From NCBI RefSeq assembly GCF_001316265.1, contig NZ_BBDN01000002.1:62001-126000 (forward strand): a stretch of 64,000 bases of DNA. The letters are read 5' to 3'. This DNA comes from Vulcanisaeta sp. JCM 16159. Its GTDB lineage: Archaea > Thermoproteota > Thermoprotei > Thermoproteales > Thermocladiaceae. A program made the translations under genes and the position numbers. The notes under the pieces are model-generated. The model was not told the DNA's origin. It saw only the letters and a list, made by a program, of their open reading frames with translations, and searched no databases. Shown here in pieces: positions 10,315-20,984 of this stretch. Position 1 is the stretch's first letter; every line of letters begins with the position of its first letter.

Positions 10315-11688
10315 TCACCAAACCAACTTACCCCTATTCATTATATTATTCTCATCGAGCAAACCTTTAATGCTCCTCAGTAATTTCCATTGATTTCCCA
10401 TCTCGATCTTCGCGAAATCCCTCTTCAATAGGCCCGTGCGTGGTGATGACTTATGGTTGCACCAATGCCATTAGCCACATTAAAGGCCTCCCTCCAAACC
10501 CTCCAGTATAAATCCTCATCTTGCCTAAACACGACAACGCTGTAGAGGGATGCACCGTTTAGATATAGGTGGGTTATCCTTGAGAATACGTGTTTAACAC
10601 CATCAATGGAACCAAGCTACCCACTAACTCATTATGAAGCCTAACTAGTCTGCTCCATGTTGTTGCCATATCAATGGTGTCAACCCAAAGACCTGACTGG
10701 GCAAGCATGATTAATTGTGATTCATAACCCCTAGCAAAGACATCCCTCCACCTCCTAACCAATTCAGGCTCCACACTGGCAGCACCATGTTTAATGGCCA
10801 AGTCATTAATTATGCCACTCACTGCATTGACTAGGTCCTCATTAAACCACCTAACCCTTATCAGGCTATGACCCCATCCTCACCAACCATTAACCTACCA
10901 CTCTCTTTGTCATGAATAACAACCCTATGCGGACCAGGCACATTAATAACCAAGTCACGGGCAAAACGAACGGCTCTCTCAAGGTCCTTAAACACATAAG
11001 CCAAGTCAACGTAGTAACTAGCCAATGGCCTAACCCTAAGCATTGCCCTAACAATTATACCAAACGCGCCGTCAGAGCCCATGAATAGGCCTCTAAGGTC
11101 GGGCCAGGATGCCCTAACGAGCCTCCCAGGCCCCACTGTTACTAACTCGCCATTTGGTAATACTACGTCAAGTGACAATACCAACTCATCAATATTACTC
11201 ATACTATGTGAGCCTGTACCCCCATGAGCAATTGCACCACCTATTGTGAGCAATTGAAATGATTGTGGGTGATAATCCAGGGTATAACCCCTCTCATTAA
11301 GCCACCTCTCAACATCAACCACCTTAGCGCCGGCCTCGACGGTTAATGTTAAGTCCTCCTCGTTGAATTCCAAGATCCTACTTAATCTCCTCATGTCAAC
11401 CACGACACAACCGTTGTGATAAGCACCACCAACAACACTAGACCCACCGCCGTATGGAGCGAGGCACACGCCGTACTTATTAGCGAGCCTAACGACATTA
11501 ATTACTTCATCAATACTTCCAGGCCTAATAACGGCTGGTGGTGCATCAATATCATGACCAAGCATCTCCTTGAGCATGAGTATCGACCACCAATCCCTCC
11601 TGAACGCTGATAATCCGTGACCCTCACTGATGACGTTTTCCCTCCCAAGCAGTTCCTCAACGTCTTTAAGGAATTTTACTAACTCCAC
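10315..11688 (-). CDS. FAD-linked oxidase (GlcD/D-lactate dehydrogenase-like), frameshifted
   Basis: PCMH-type FAD-binding protein. It carries PPAVIRPGSIDEVINVVRLA, then YGGGSSVVGGA, LTVEAGAKVVDVERWL, and GGAIAHGGTGSHSM. These match the glycolate oxidase subunit GlcD/D-lactate dehydrogenase/alkyl-DHAP synthase group. The frame changes near 10860 and 10600, and the C-terminal piece ends LLDENNIMNRGKLVW just before the crotonase gene. Corrected length is about 458 residues. GTG 11688 (VELVKFLKDVEEL) is preferred as start; an open frame further upstream would run into the divergent hydrolase gene. Likely reaction: oxidation of a 2-hydroxy acid, with electrons to a quinone or Fe-S partner. Substrate not determined. 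Confidence 0.8.
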
Positions 11689-11788
11689 GATCAATGTGTG
11701 ATAAAAATAAATTAATGCTGTAGCACTATATAAAATATATTTTCCATATAAGCACAAACAATAAATCAAAATCAAGGCATTACTAAGT

Positions 11789-12868
11789 ATGCCAGGTTGG
11801 AAACTAACCTGGGAGGGGGGCATTAAGGAATTCCCTGATCTCACCGAGAGGGTTTGGGTTACGGAGCGCCCACCCGGTGGTTGCTTCAATCACATTGCCC
11901 TCAGGGAGGTTAGGGGTAGGGATGTGGCTCACCCATACCCGGTGCTTGTACTGCCTGGTATGACATCACATGGAGAACAGTTAATCCATGTTTCATGGCA
12001 TGGAATACAACCGATAGAACCAGCAATACCGGACTCCATGATACCCATATACCTGGCAAGGCGAGGTTACCTGGTCTATACAATTGATTATAGGACACAC
12101 TTCGTACTTCCTGACGTTAAGGACCTCTCATTCATGCTTGACTGGGGCTGGGAGGCGTGGCTAGGCGATATTAAGGAAGCCGTCAACAAGGTTATGGAGG
12201 TTAGCGGTAGGGATAGGGTCGTATTGATTGGGGAGAGCTTTGGTGGTATTGCGTCAATGAATTACGTTACCATTCACCCGGAGGATGTTAAGGCGATAGT
12301 ACTACTAGATGGCGCGCCAATAAGGACCTCCGTTATTCAGACATTGCCTGCGCGTAGTGTTGATGAGCTCAGGGCAAGTAAGCTATACGCGGTACCATCA
12401 ATCCTAACTGGTGGTAAGTATCCAGGGAATATGGTGAACACGGTGTGGCTTAAGGCACTATACAATCCAGCGCTGCCAAGCCCAGAGCCTGGCTTCAAGA
12501 CCTTAAGCGACTATTTGATGAATATAGCCTATAACCAGGGACTTGCAAACCCATACTCATACCCAAACTCGCCTCCCCAAGCCATATTTGCCGTATTGGC
12601 GACGCTGGACCCGTACTGGCCTGTTAGGTTATTCATAGAGCCAATGGATCAATTCAGGGCTAAATACATGGAGGTTAAGGTACCAATACTCACAATCATA
12701 AGTGGGCTATTTGGTATGAAGGCGGCTGACATGGACTTAGTAAAGAGGTTAACGAGTGATGTGATGGTACTTGATGGTTATGGGCACTTAGACGTTTATG
12801 CAAACCCAAATAACGTCAGGGATGTTAATGAACCCGTTCACAAGTGGCTTATTAGGATTAAGGACTGA
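11789..12868 (+). CDS. Alpha/beta hydrolase (large)
   Basis: Intact 359 residues. The N-terminal strand/oxyanion region is YPVLVLPGMTSHGEQ, the nucleophile elbow is VVLIGESFGGIASMNYV, and the C-terminal His is in VMVLDGYGHLDVYAN. The layout resembles polyhydroxyalkanoate-synthase/homoserine-acetyltransferase-like hydrolases, with a cap of about 100 residues between strands. No signal peptide. It is divergent from the FAD oxidase, and the intervening 100 bp is AT-rich and probably holds both promoters. Substrate unknown. Confidence 0.78.
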   Translation: MPGWKLTWEGGIKEFPDLTERVWVTERPPGGCFNHIALREVRGRDVAHPYPVLVLPGMTSHGEQLIHVSWHGIQPIEPAIPDSMIPIYLARRGYLVYTIDYRTHFVLPDVKDLSFMLDWGWEAWLGDIKEAVNKVMEVSGRDRVVLIGESFGGIASMNYVTIHPEDVKAIVLLDGAPIRTSVIQTLPARSVDELRASKLYAVPSILTGGKYPGNMVNTVWLKALYNPALPSPEPGFKTLSDYLMNIAYNQGLANPYSYPNSPPQAIFAVLATLDPYWPVRLFIEPMDQFRAKYMEVKVPILTIISGLFGMKAADMDLVKRLTSDVMVLDGYGHLDVYANPNNVRDVNEPVHKWLIRIKD

Positions 12869-12925
12869 TTGAGAATTGATAAAAAGCCATTTAAGTCCAT
12901 GTGTATTTTTATTGTAGGAAGAATA

Positions 12926-13283
12926 ATGAGCATTACGAAGGTTAAGATAATAATAAAAAAAACCCGGAGACTGGTGCGAGTCGAGATGCGGAACTGATAG
13001 TGGATACCGGCAGTGTCTTTACCTGGATTAATAAGGATACCTTGGCATCAATCGGTATTAAACCAAGGAGGATCAGGCAGTTCAGGACCATGATGGTAGG
13101 ATGGTTATGAGGAGTGTTGGTTTAATCACAATTAGGTATGAGGATTACGAGGGTGATGTAGAGGTGGTATTTGGTGAGCCTAGCGATGCTGAGGTCCTTG
13201 GTGTCACGGCGCTTGAAATACTGGGTTTAGAGGTTGACCCGGTAAGTGGTAAATTGAAATACGTGGGTCACCTGGCATTGTAA
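12926..13283 (+). CDS. Retropepsin-like aspartic protease (clan AA), frameshifted
   Basis: Read across frames: SITKVKI, then NPETGASRDAELIVDTGSVF with the catalytic D-T-G, then TWINKDTLASIGIKPRR and a C-terminal VLGVTALEILGLEVDPVSGK. This is the layout of the small single-domain clan AA protease family found in archaea and cyanobacteria, about 120 residues, which would act as a homodimer. Frame changes occur in the A8 run near 12955 and near 13095, where 'RMV' should follow the FRTM segment. Biological substrate is unknown for this family in archaea. Confidence 0.75.
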
Positions 13284-13424
13284 ATAGAAGGCCATAGCGA
13301 ACTCCCGACTCAGACAATACATCATATAATTCAACGCCTCACTTAGCCTTGCTCTTGGCTCCTCTATTCTCATGGTGGGTTTGGATAATGATTTCTCGAG
13401 AAATTCCGCAAAATCCTAAAATAA

Positions 13425-15807
13425 TTAATGCTTACCGTGTCTCCTCCTAATTATGAGCATTGTCAATGCGTAGATTACCGCTATCATTACTGCATACATT
13501 ATTACTGTGGGCGCATAATTAACGTGCCATACCACGGTTATACTCACTGGCCTATTGACGGTGATTACAAGCCCAGGCTCGCTTAGGAATACCCCATCGC
13601 TAAATACAGTGCCCGGCCTAATCATGAGCACCTCACCACTATAAAGCCACTCGGTCGTGTTAGTCGTGTAAGTACCATTAATACTCACTGGATATTCACT
13701 ATGTACAACAACGAGGTACTGATGCTTAAAGTCACTTAGGGTTATATTTAATGGCGAATCTGCAATAATCGTCTCATTACTACCCAGGTAAACTAGGCGA
13801 GTTCCATTACTCAATACATAGTACTTGGGCACGAGAATTATTAATACAGAGCTCTCGTTAGCCCATGTAACTATTGAATAGCCACTAATGTTTTGTAGCC
13901 CCGATAAGGAGATTATCACAGGCACGGGACTATTCACATTAACCTGGTACTGCTTCGTCCAATTAACAATGACTGTATATGGATTGTCAATTAATAAATT
14001 TGTGACATTAACTGTAACCACATGGTAGAAATTAGTTCCTGTGAGGTATATGTAGTAGGAATTAAATACTAATCGTGTCTCATTACCAAGGTAATAGATC
14101 GCTGGTTCATTAAGTGCTACAACAGAATCATAATTATACCAACCGCTCTTATCATTAAGCAATCCGCTTAAGTCATTAATCGTGAGCATGTACTGCAATG
14201 TGTAATTAATATACACGTTGGTTGGTCCCTGGAGCACTAAATTCAGCGGGTTTGTGGTGACCACGTATGAGCTATTAATTACATAATCCGTAAACACATA
14301 CCTAGACTCGCCAGGGGTAAGTAATACTATATTCGGCTCACTTAGCATCACTGTACTATTCACAGTATAGACATTAGTAATTGTGCTTTCATTAATGGGA
14401 TTAGTAATTGTTAATGGTATGAAGTACGTAGTCAAGAATGCTAGATTCTCAGGGCCGTTTACAATATTGACATAGCCATAATTAATAGGTACTACGTGAG
14501 CATTATATATCATTTCAGCAGTATCAGAACCAAAACTCCACATGGACGGCACTGGCGATAAGTAGTAATTATACGGATACGGCCATGCAAAATAAAGACC
14601 TAGCGACGCATTTAATGAATTAGCGACTGTGCATTCACTATTCCATGGGCCGGCAATTACTAACTCGGCATCGATGGGTAATCCCCTACCATCATCCGTC
14701 GGTGCGACCTCCATGTATGCTGACATGGCTCTTATCTTTATTGTTACGTTGTCGTACCACGTGGTTGTTTGTCCGTTGAGTGAGTATCCGAAGGCTGCCC
14801 ATGGGTAGCCGTTACTGCTTAGCCCGGTCTTTATGACCAGGTAAATGGTGAATGGCAAGGTTGCCGACTCCGGCTGCTCTATTCCCAAATCACCATAATA
14901 CTGCTCACTACCTACAACTGTCTTAGTTGTGGATACGGCTCCATTACCATTAATCAACGCCGAATTAAGTATACTTACGCCACTGGTATGATTCCATATA
15001 TTGTCAAGTATTTGGAATTGATTACCCTGAGAATTGAAATGTAAAATATCCTGTAGCCAATAGTACTGGGTATTACCATTAGTTGCGTTTACAATTAAGA
15101 TAGTATTGAGTTGAACACTAAACCAATCATTACCTGGTTCTACGAAGCCGGTTAAGCATGAATTAGGTTCTTGCGTTAAAGCATTGTATATGGTTGCTTC
15201 ACCAACAAACTCATCCGTTTTATAGCTATAGGCCAGGTACTCATTGCCCATTTTCATTATTCCGTAATCACTGATACCCATTGGGTTAGCCCATTGATTA
15301 CTTTGTGACTTAGTTACCATTATTATGTAATACACTAGGGCGGTGCTACCTCCATTATTCAATATAACCACGTAGTAAGTCCCCGCCTCATTTACGTAGT
15401 AATAACCCGTAATATTACTACCACTTACCGAGTATAAGTACCCACTAAGGAACTTTCCTGTTGAGGAATAATTATTGAATTGTTGCCTTGTCAGCACATA
15501 AAGGGTTACCGATGAATTACTCCAAACACCAAAATCGATGTAATAACCACCTGATACATTCCAATAATCATAATGATACCAACCAGGTAATAAAAGCACT
15601 ATATCACTAGTTATGTTGTTGTCAAAATACCCTAGCGAAGTATATGGCGATAGGCCCACGAATTTAAACATGGTTACCGGAGGTATCTTAATTACATAGC
15701 CCAATAATTCATTAGTTGCATAGCCCAATATAGCTTATAATTAATGATATAGTGAAACTAAGGATTAATAGTCTTAGAAGTAAGGATGTTAACGCATTAT
15801 TTTTCAT
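13425..15807 (-). CDS. Thermopsin-family (A5) secreted protease, membrane-anchored
   Basis: The gene starts at ATG 15807 with a signal peptide (MKNNALTSLLLRLLILSF...). It changes frame near 15725 into a 767-residue frame. The body has PMGISDYG, DEFVGEATIYNAL, SVQLNTILIV and YYWLQDILHFN, the blocks typical of thermopsin, the acid protease of Sulfolobus. It continues with Tyr/Asn/Thr-rich beta repeats and many N-x-S/T sequons. It ends with one membrane helix and a basic tail (LTMLIIRRRHGKH), so the enzyme is probably tethered outside the cell. Thermopsin catalytic residues are not firmly established, so activity cannot be judged. This gene supports an acidic habitat. Confidence 0.85.
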
Positions 15808-15835
15808 ACGTTAATTAAGTATTTGTATTTTAGAA

Positions 15836-15850
15836 TAATTTATAAGCTTT
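15836..15850 (-). promoter_or_regulatory. TATA-box promoter of the thermopsin gene
   Basis: On the minus strand AAAGCTTATAAATT contains a BRE-like AAAGC and a TATA box. The TATA begins about 37 nt before the ATG at 15807, so the leader would be about 10 nt. Confidence 0.45.
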
Positions 15851-15881
15851 ATCTTAATGGCAGAAATAAATCGTCATGAGT

Positions 15882-17013
15882 TTATTGGATCTTTAATGTT
15901 AATTGATAAATTATTGCTGAGATGAGTATTATAATACCCATAACAATCCATAACGATTGATAGTCCGTATTGGTAAGGATAATTGATGCAACCACTGGGG
16001 CAATGGCGCCACTTAATTGCCAGAAGAGGTTCGCAATGCCAGTCACGCTACCGGCTAATTCACCACCTATCTTGGATACGGCGGTTGAGTTTGCCGGCGT
16101 TATTATAAACCTGATAAAGCCCATGGAGGCTGCCAGTATCATTAGTGGTAACTCCCTCGTGATCACGGCAAGAAGTATTGTTGATATACCGTATAATACC
16201 TCGAACAATGATAACGTGTTCCTGACGCCCAGGTTCCTAATTATGTAACCGGCAATTAACGTTGATGGAATACCCAATAGGCTAGGAGTGAGTAGCGAGG
16301 CCGGCAACGTAGTCATTAAGCCCTATAGATAGGAAGTATTTATAGGCGTATAGCGTTATTGTCCAGTATGACATGAAGAATAGAAAACCGGAGAGGCTGA
16401 TGACCATAACGTCGCTATTCCTCAATAACTTAAGGTTTAATGCACCACGTGCATTACCACCATAGCCCCTAACATTGGTTGGCACGTATAGTGACGCTAT
16501 GATTATTGAAGTGAGGGCAATAATGTAGTAACTCCACCTCCAACCAAGGACTGTGCAGATTTCGGGCAGGGTGGCACCGGCAAGCACTATGGATAGCGGC
16601 CAGGCAATGCTGTAATAGCCCATGGCAACCGGCAGCTCGGGTCCCCTAAAGCTAATGGTTAGTAGCTTCACGGTAGCTGGATAAATCCACCCAGCGCTCA
16701 GTCCCATGAATAGGCTAGCCACGTACTCAACCCACATGGCGTTGGCCATACCAGACACGAAGGATGATACGGCCAAACCGATTAGTGATGCTATAATCAC
16801 GTACTTTGGACCAACCCTATCCGAAATAATCCCGGCAGGTACCTGAACAACCACGTAACCTATGAAGAATAATGAGAAGACAATACTATCTTCGACGATG
16901 GTGGGTCTCAACGATGAGTATGTCGATACAATACTCCAGGCAAGCCTGGAGAAGTAACTCATGAAGAAGGAGGCCGACGCAACTCCCACCACGTATATGT
17001 CCCTAACCCTCAT
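15882..17013 (-). CDS. MFS transporter, one frameshift
   Basis: Twelve-helix MFS protein in two overlapping frames (16282-17013 and 15882-16316). The motif A region is GIISDRVGPKYVIIASLIG, and the third/fourth helices carry FMGLSAGWIYPATVKLL. The second frame begins LPASLLTPSLLGIPSTLIAG. The break is close to 16310, where VAGLA should read on into TTLPASLLTP. ATG 17013 (MRVRDIYVVG) is preferred over the longer opening at 17040. Substrate unknown. It is in the same orientation as the winged-helix gene 55 bp upstream, which may regulate it. Confidence 0.8.
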
Positions 17014-17067
17014 GCCCCCAGCATACGTATTGAGCCCCAACCTATTTATGCCATTCCCCTAAAGCGT

Positions 17068-17298
17068 TCATGCGGCAGCGGCGTAGATCGGGTCTATAAC
17101 TGCATACTCACCATCCCTCCTCTCAACAATGCTCATATTAACAAGCGTATTCAATAAGTTACTCAACACCGTATCACTCACGTACCTATCCTCAATAATC
17201 TCCAACCTGGTAAGTCCATCACCTAGGATTTTAAGGATTGTCCTATACCTCGTACTCCCCATTACGCCTAACAGGTTTATTAACTCGTCACGAACCAT
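17068..17298 (-). CDS. Small winged-helix regulator
   Basis: About 76 residues from ATG 17298: RYRTILKILGDGLTRLEIIE, then SNLLNTLVNMSIVERRDGEY. Helix, turn, recognition helix and wing are recognisable, as in archaeal winged-helix domains, including those at the C-terminus of archaeal AAA ATPases. It stands alone, with no ATPase domain. It lies at the start of a probable two-gene unit with the MFS transporter. The 130 bp to the divergent permease gene holds promoters for both directions. Confidence 0.6.
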   Translation of the reverse strand: MVRDELINLLGVMGSTRYRTILKILGDGLTRLEIIEDRYVSDTVLSNLLNTLVNMSIVERRDGEYAVIDPIYAAAA

Positions 17299-17434
17299 GC
17301 TCACTGCGATGCCTCTTCTATCTGGAGAAAAGTTAGTAACTAAATGTAACCTTAGTTGATTTAGTTTTCACGTTGACTCACGCTATTAAACGTTTAACTA
17401 AGTATAAAAAGGTGTGGTGTTGCCGTAACTAACG

Positions 17435-18851
17435 ATGTCGAAACAGAGAAGTAGTGAATTAATGAGGAATGCCACGGGACTCCTCGGCTCATTGTATAAC
17501 TCACTGGCGGGCCAAGCACCAGCCTACAGCATCGCAGGCGGTGCAGCCCTAATAATGGGTAGCGCATACGCCGCTGCGCCATTGGCAATGCTACTCACGT
17601 TACTAGGTGTCCTAGCCATTGTCTATTCAATATTCGTACTAGCCCGCAAATACCCACATGCAGCGAGCTTCTACGCCTACGTAACAAACACGATAAATAC
17701 CAGGACAGGCTTCATAAACGGAATAATCTACGCAGTGTTTTACAGCATCGTTGCGTCGGTTCGGTGGCAATAGCCTTCGCATACCTAGGCACGGAGTATA
17801 TACGCAGTAACGGGACACGTGATAAACCCATTAATCCTACTGCCAATACCCATAGTCCTGGCCCTAATACCCGCGGTCCTTGGGATAAGGCCCAGCGTTA
17901 GGACCGAAATGACGTTAACGAGCATTGAAATAGCAATCCTATTAATGTTCGTAATACTATCATTCATAACCAACATCAATAAACTCTCAGTACTTCCATT
18001 CACGGCACAGGGAACCTTCGCAACAACGCCCACCGGCGTATTGACGGCGCTGTCTGGAGGCCTAATCTTCGCAATAACCTACTTCATGGGCTTTGAGGTT
18101 AGTACGCAAATATCCGAGGAGGTTAGGGACCCGAGGAGGAGTGTGCCGACAAGCACGCTGTGGGCCACGGTATTCATGGGAATACTCTACATATTAGTCA
18201 CATACGCAATACTACTCAACATAGGCTACACACAAAGCGCCATTAATAACTTCGTTAGTATGGCCGAGGGCATGGGCCCGAACCCAGTATACACGTTGAT
18301 AGAGCATTACCTAGGCACCGCAGGCTTAATACTATTCGCAATAAGTGTTATGCTTAGCGTATTCGGGTGCTACCTAGCCACACTGAATGCAACCGCGAGG
18401 ATGCTCTATGGAATGGCTAGGGACAGGTTATTACCCGCGTGGCTCGCCGAGACACACCCAAGGTATAAGAGCCCACATAAGGCCCTTTATCTAAGCACTG
18501 CCGTGGCAGTACTAACCATTATGCTTGCGTATGTCGCAGCCTACGTGAGCGGTTACGTAAAGCCACTGGAGTTAACCTATAACGCCATGGAGGACGCCTA
18601 CGCTATCGACTCCCTATACTACGTATTAAGCCTAATACTCGTGGCGATAGGAGCCTGAGACTAACCACTTGGGTGGCAGGATAGCCATAGCAATTGGGAT
18701 AGCCATACTAGCAATAACCTTCTACTACTCAATAGTGAGCACTTGGTACCTAGTTATACTAATAGCGTCAATAATACTAACAGTAATAGTATCATACACC
18801 ATAAACCCCAGGATTAGGAAAATAAAAATAACAACATGCCCATACTGCTGA
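17435..18851 (+). CDS. APC-family amino acid permease, frameshifted
   Basis: N-terminus GLLGSLYNSLAGQAPAYSIA, a hallmark of APC permeases (helix 1), then YPHAASFYAYV (helix 3 region). After a frame change near 17760 come FEVSTQISEEVRDPRRSVP, the conserved APC motif after helix 6, and ARMLYGMARDRLLPAWLAET. A last change near 18658 leads into GRIAIAIGIAILAITFYYSI. About 470 residues in total, with twelve or more helices. It imports amino acids or polyamines by H+ symport or exchange; specificity unknown. Confidence 0.85.
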
Positions 18852-18890
18852 TTTATTTTTAACTTTGTTTTAATACCTTACCTCAAACGA

Positions 18891-20209
18891 TTAAGAGTAA
18901 GCTAGGTATATTAATGAGGCCGCTATAAACGATACGAAGTAGCTTATGTCAGCGCCACCTAGGGTGTTGGCTACTGGGCCTATGAAGAGTATTAAACCTT
19001 CTGTGGCGGCATCTAAGTTCATGAATGGTACCGAGATTAATAGGCCAATTATGTAAGCGAGCAGCGCCTTCCAAATAACCTTCGGCCCGCTCTCCACGAG
19101 TTTCCAATCCCTGGTTTTATTCACGTAGAACATCACCAGCAGTATTCCGATCCAAGGCGTTATCCAATAATCTAGGAATAGTAGGAATCCCTCGTAGTAA
19201 CCCACGAAATTCAGTCCACCGAGTACAGCCATCAATGTACCAACCACCGCGCCAGCCACTAACGCCTGCCACCTCTTTGCCCTATTGTATACTGCCAGGG
19301 CGGATAGTGAGTTGGTGTATATGTTGAGGACGTTGGCGGCCAGCGCGCCCAGGAATAGGGCTATCACGCTATTATGGCGTAGGCCATCCCATAACTACCC
19401 ATGAACTGCACAAGCACGGTTGGTAAGCCACTCGTGTTTCCAGTCGCTGCACTGACGGCGAAGCCACGACCTCACTCCATAGGCTGGCCAGTAGGCCGCC
19501 GAGGGCTGCGTAGGTTATTATCTTTAGCCTGCTCGTGCTCTCTGGTAGGTAGCGTGAGTAGTCGCTGGCGTACGGGCCCCACGACATTATGTAGCTGAAC
19601 ACCGTTGCCAGCGCTATTGCGAAGTTGAATGGATTAAACGAGGTGTTCCTAACGTAGGTGCTCAACAGGTGAGGTTTCGATAATGACAGGGCTAGGGAGA
19701 CGGCGAACATTATCCCAAGTACTATTGATAGTACGTACTCAGACCTGTGTATTATGTCGTAGCCAAAGAGTGCGATTATGAATTGGGTTAGCACGGTTAT
19801 GAGAATCGCCACATAAAGCGGTATTGCAGGGTCTATGTAATTTATTATGTAACCACCGATTATAGCATTCACGGAGAACCAACCAAGCGTGCTAATCCAA
19901 TTCGCTATTGCGAAGGTAGGTTGCCTACCCTGCCATAGGCAGCCCTTGAAATCATTATCTGTGGGTAGCCGTAGGTCGGTCCCATGGCTGCTAATAACCC
20001 TACCAATAAGCCGCCGAGTACGTTACCAAGTACGAGGCGAGTGCTAGCCAGGGTATTGGTAGGCCAAGCATATATAGTATTGGGCCGAGGGCGTAATCGG
20101 CCACGGTCAGGTTGCTTGCGAACCACAATGTGAATTGGTACATGGTCCTACCATGCCTCATCGAGTCTGGTATGTGCTCTATGCCGATTCTTTCTATCAT
20201 TGATGACAT
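18891..20209 (-). CDS. NCS1 permease (cytosine/purine/allantoin type), frameshifted
   Basis: Starts at ATG 20209 with SSMIERIGIEHIPDSMRHGR, then FTLWFASNLTVADYALGP, which is the NCS1 signature around helix 1. Next come GLLAAMGPTYGYPQIMISRA and YIMSWGPYASDYSRYLPEST, both conserved NCS1 segments, then LNIYTNSLSALAVYNRAKRW. Four pieces lie in different frames, with breaks near 20025, 19910 and 19400-19470. Corrected length is about 440 residues. It would take up a nucleobase, hydantoin or allantoin-like compound by cation symport. It is divergent from an unrecognised broken gene that may be connected to the same substrate. Confidence 0.82.
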
Positions 20210-20240
20210 TGAACAGAGGAACAATAAAATAGGGAAGTAA

Positions 20241-20941
20241 GTGCTATATGGCAAAAATTGCGGTGATACAGTACAGGCCTTGTTAAGTGGGTTAGGCAGA
20301 AAATGCCAAATAAAGATTTACACTGAGGATTACGTAACCTGTGTTATTACAGGATCACCTCTCGATACAGATGATAAGTACAGAGTAATTAGTGCCAGGA
20401 ATAAGGATGCCGCTGATGTTGGCACTTTCATCGGTGACGCCGCAATTTATTTCATAGGGAAAAGGTGCGAATGAGGTATAGCTGTTGGGTTCTCATCCCA
20501 CGTCATTTGGGTAACTGGTTAGAAATGTTGAGCTAAATGACTTGATTAATGGAGTAATACCTATTAATGCAGCACTTAATAGTATTTCTAGTATTACCTG
20601 TGTTCAGAGAGATCTAGACTTAGGGAGTATAATGGCTATGTGCTTTGGTCCTCCATGGGTAATGAAAGCATATGCAATTTGGGTTGGATTGATGACTCTA
20701 GGTGAGGACATTAATGGGGCTAGCGTTGGTACGGGTGTTCTGAAGATGAATTGCGGGTTTTGTGAATATGAGGTTATACTAATGATTATAAGCACGTTAG
20801 GCTGATCAGAGAGTCGGTCTTTGAGCACCATAGGTGAATTATGGGAATACCTGTCCTGAGGTTATTGGATGGGTTAAGGAGGGATTTGGGTGTGTAGTTG
20901 TTGGTGTGCATGAGGATTATGGCTATGCCTATTGTAAGTGA
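20241..20941 (+). pseudogene. Unrecognised gene broken into several frames
   Basis: Three coherent protein-like pieces follow one another on the plus strand. One is 20241-20474 (YTEDYVTCVITGSPLDTDDK, then DVGTFIGDAAIYFIG). The next is about 20517-20800 (VELNDLINGVIPINAALNS, then MAMCFGPPWVMKAYAIWVG and GASVGTGVLKMNCGFCEYE). The last is about 20845-20941 (NTCPEVIGWVKEGFGCVVVG, then VHEDYGYAYCK). Codon use looks like real coding sequence and the order is continuous. It is therefore probably one protein of about 225 residues with several indels, or a decayed gene. I do not recognise the family. It lies divergently next to an NCS1 permease. Confidence 0.45.
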
Positions 20942-20984
20942 ACGGCTTAAAGTTAATTAATTACTCCATACTTGTTGTAGGATA

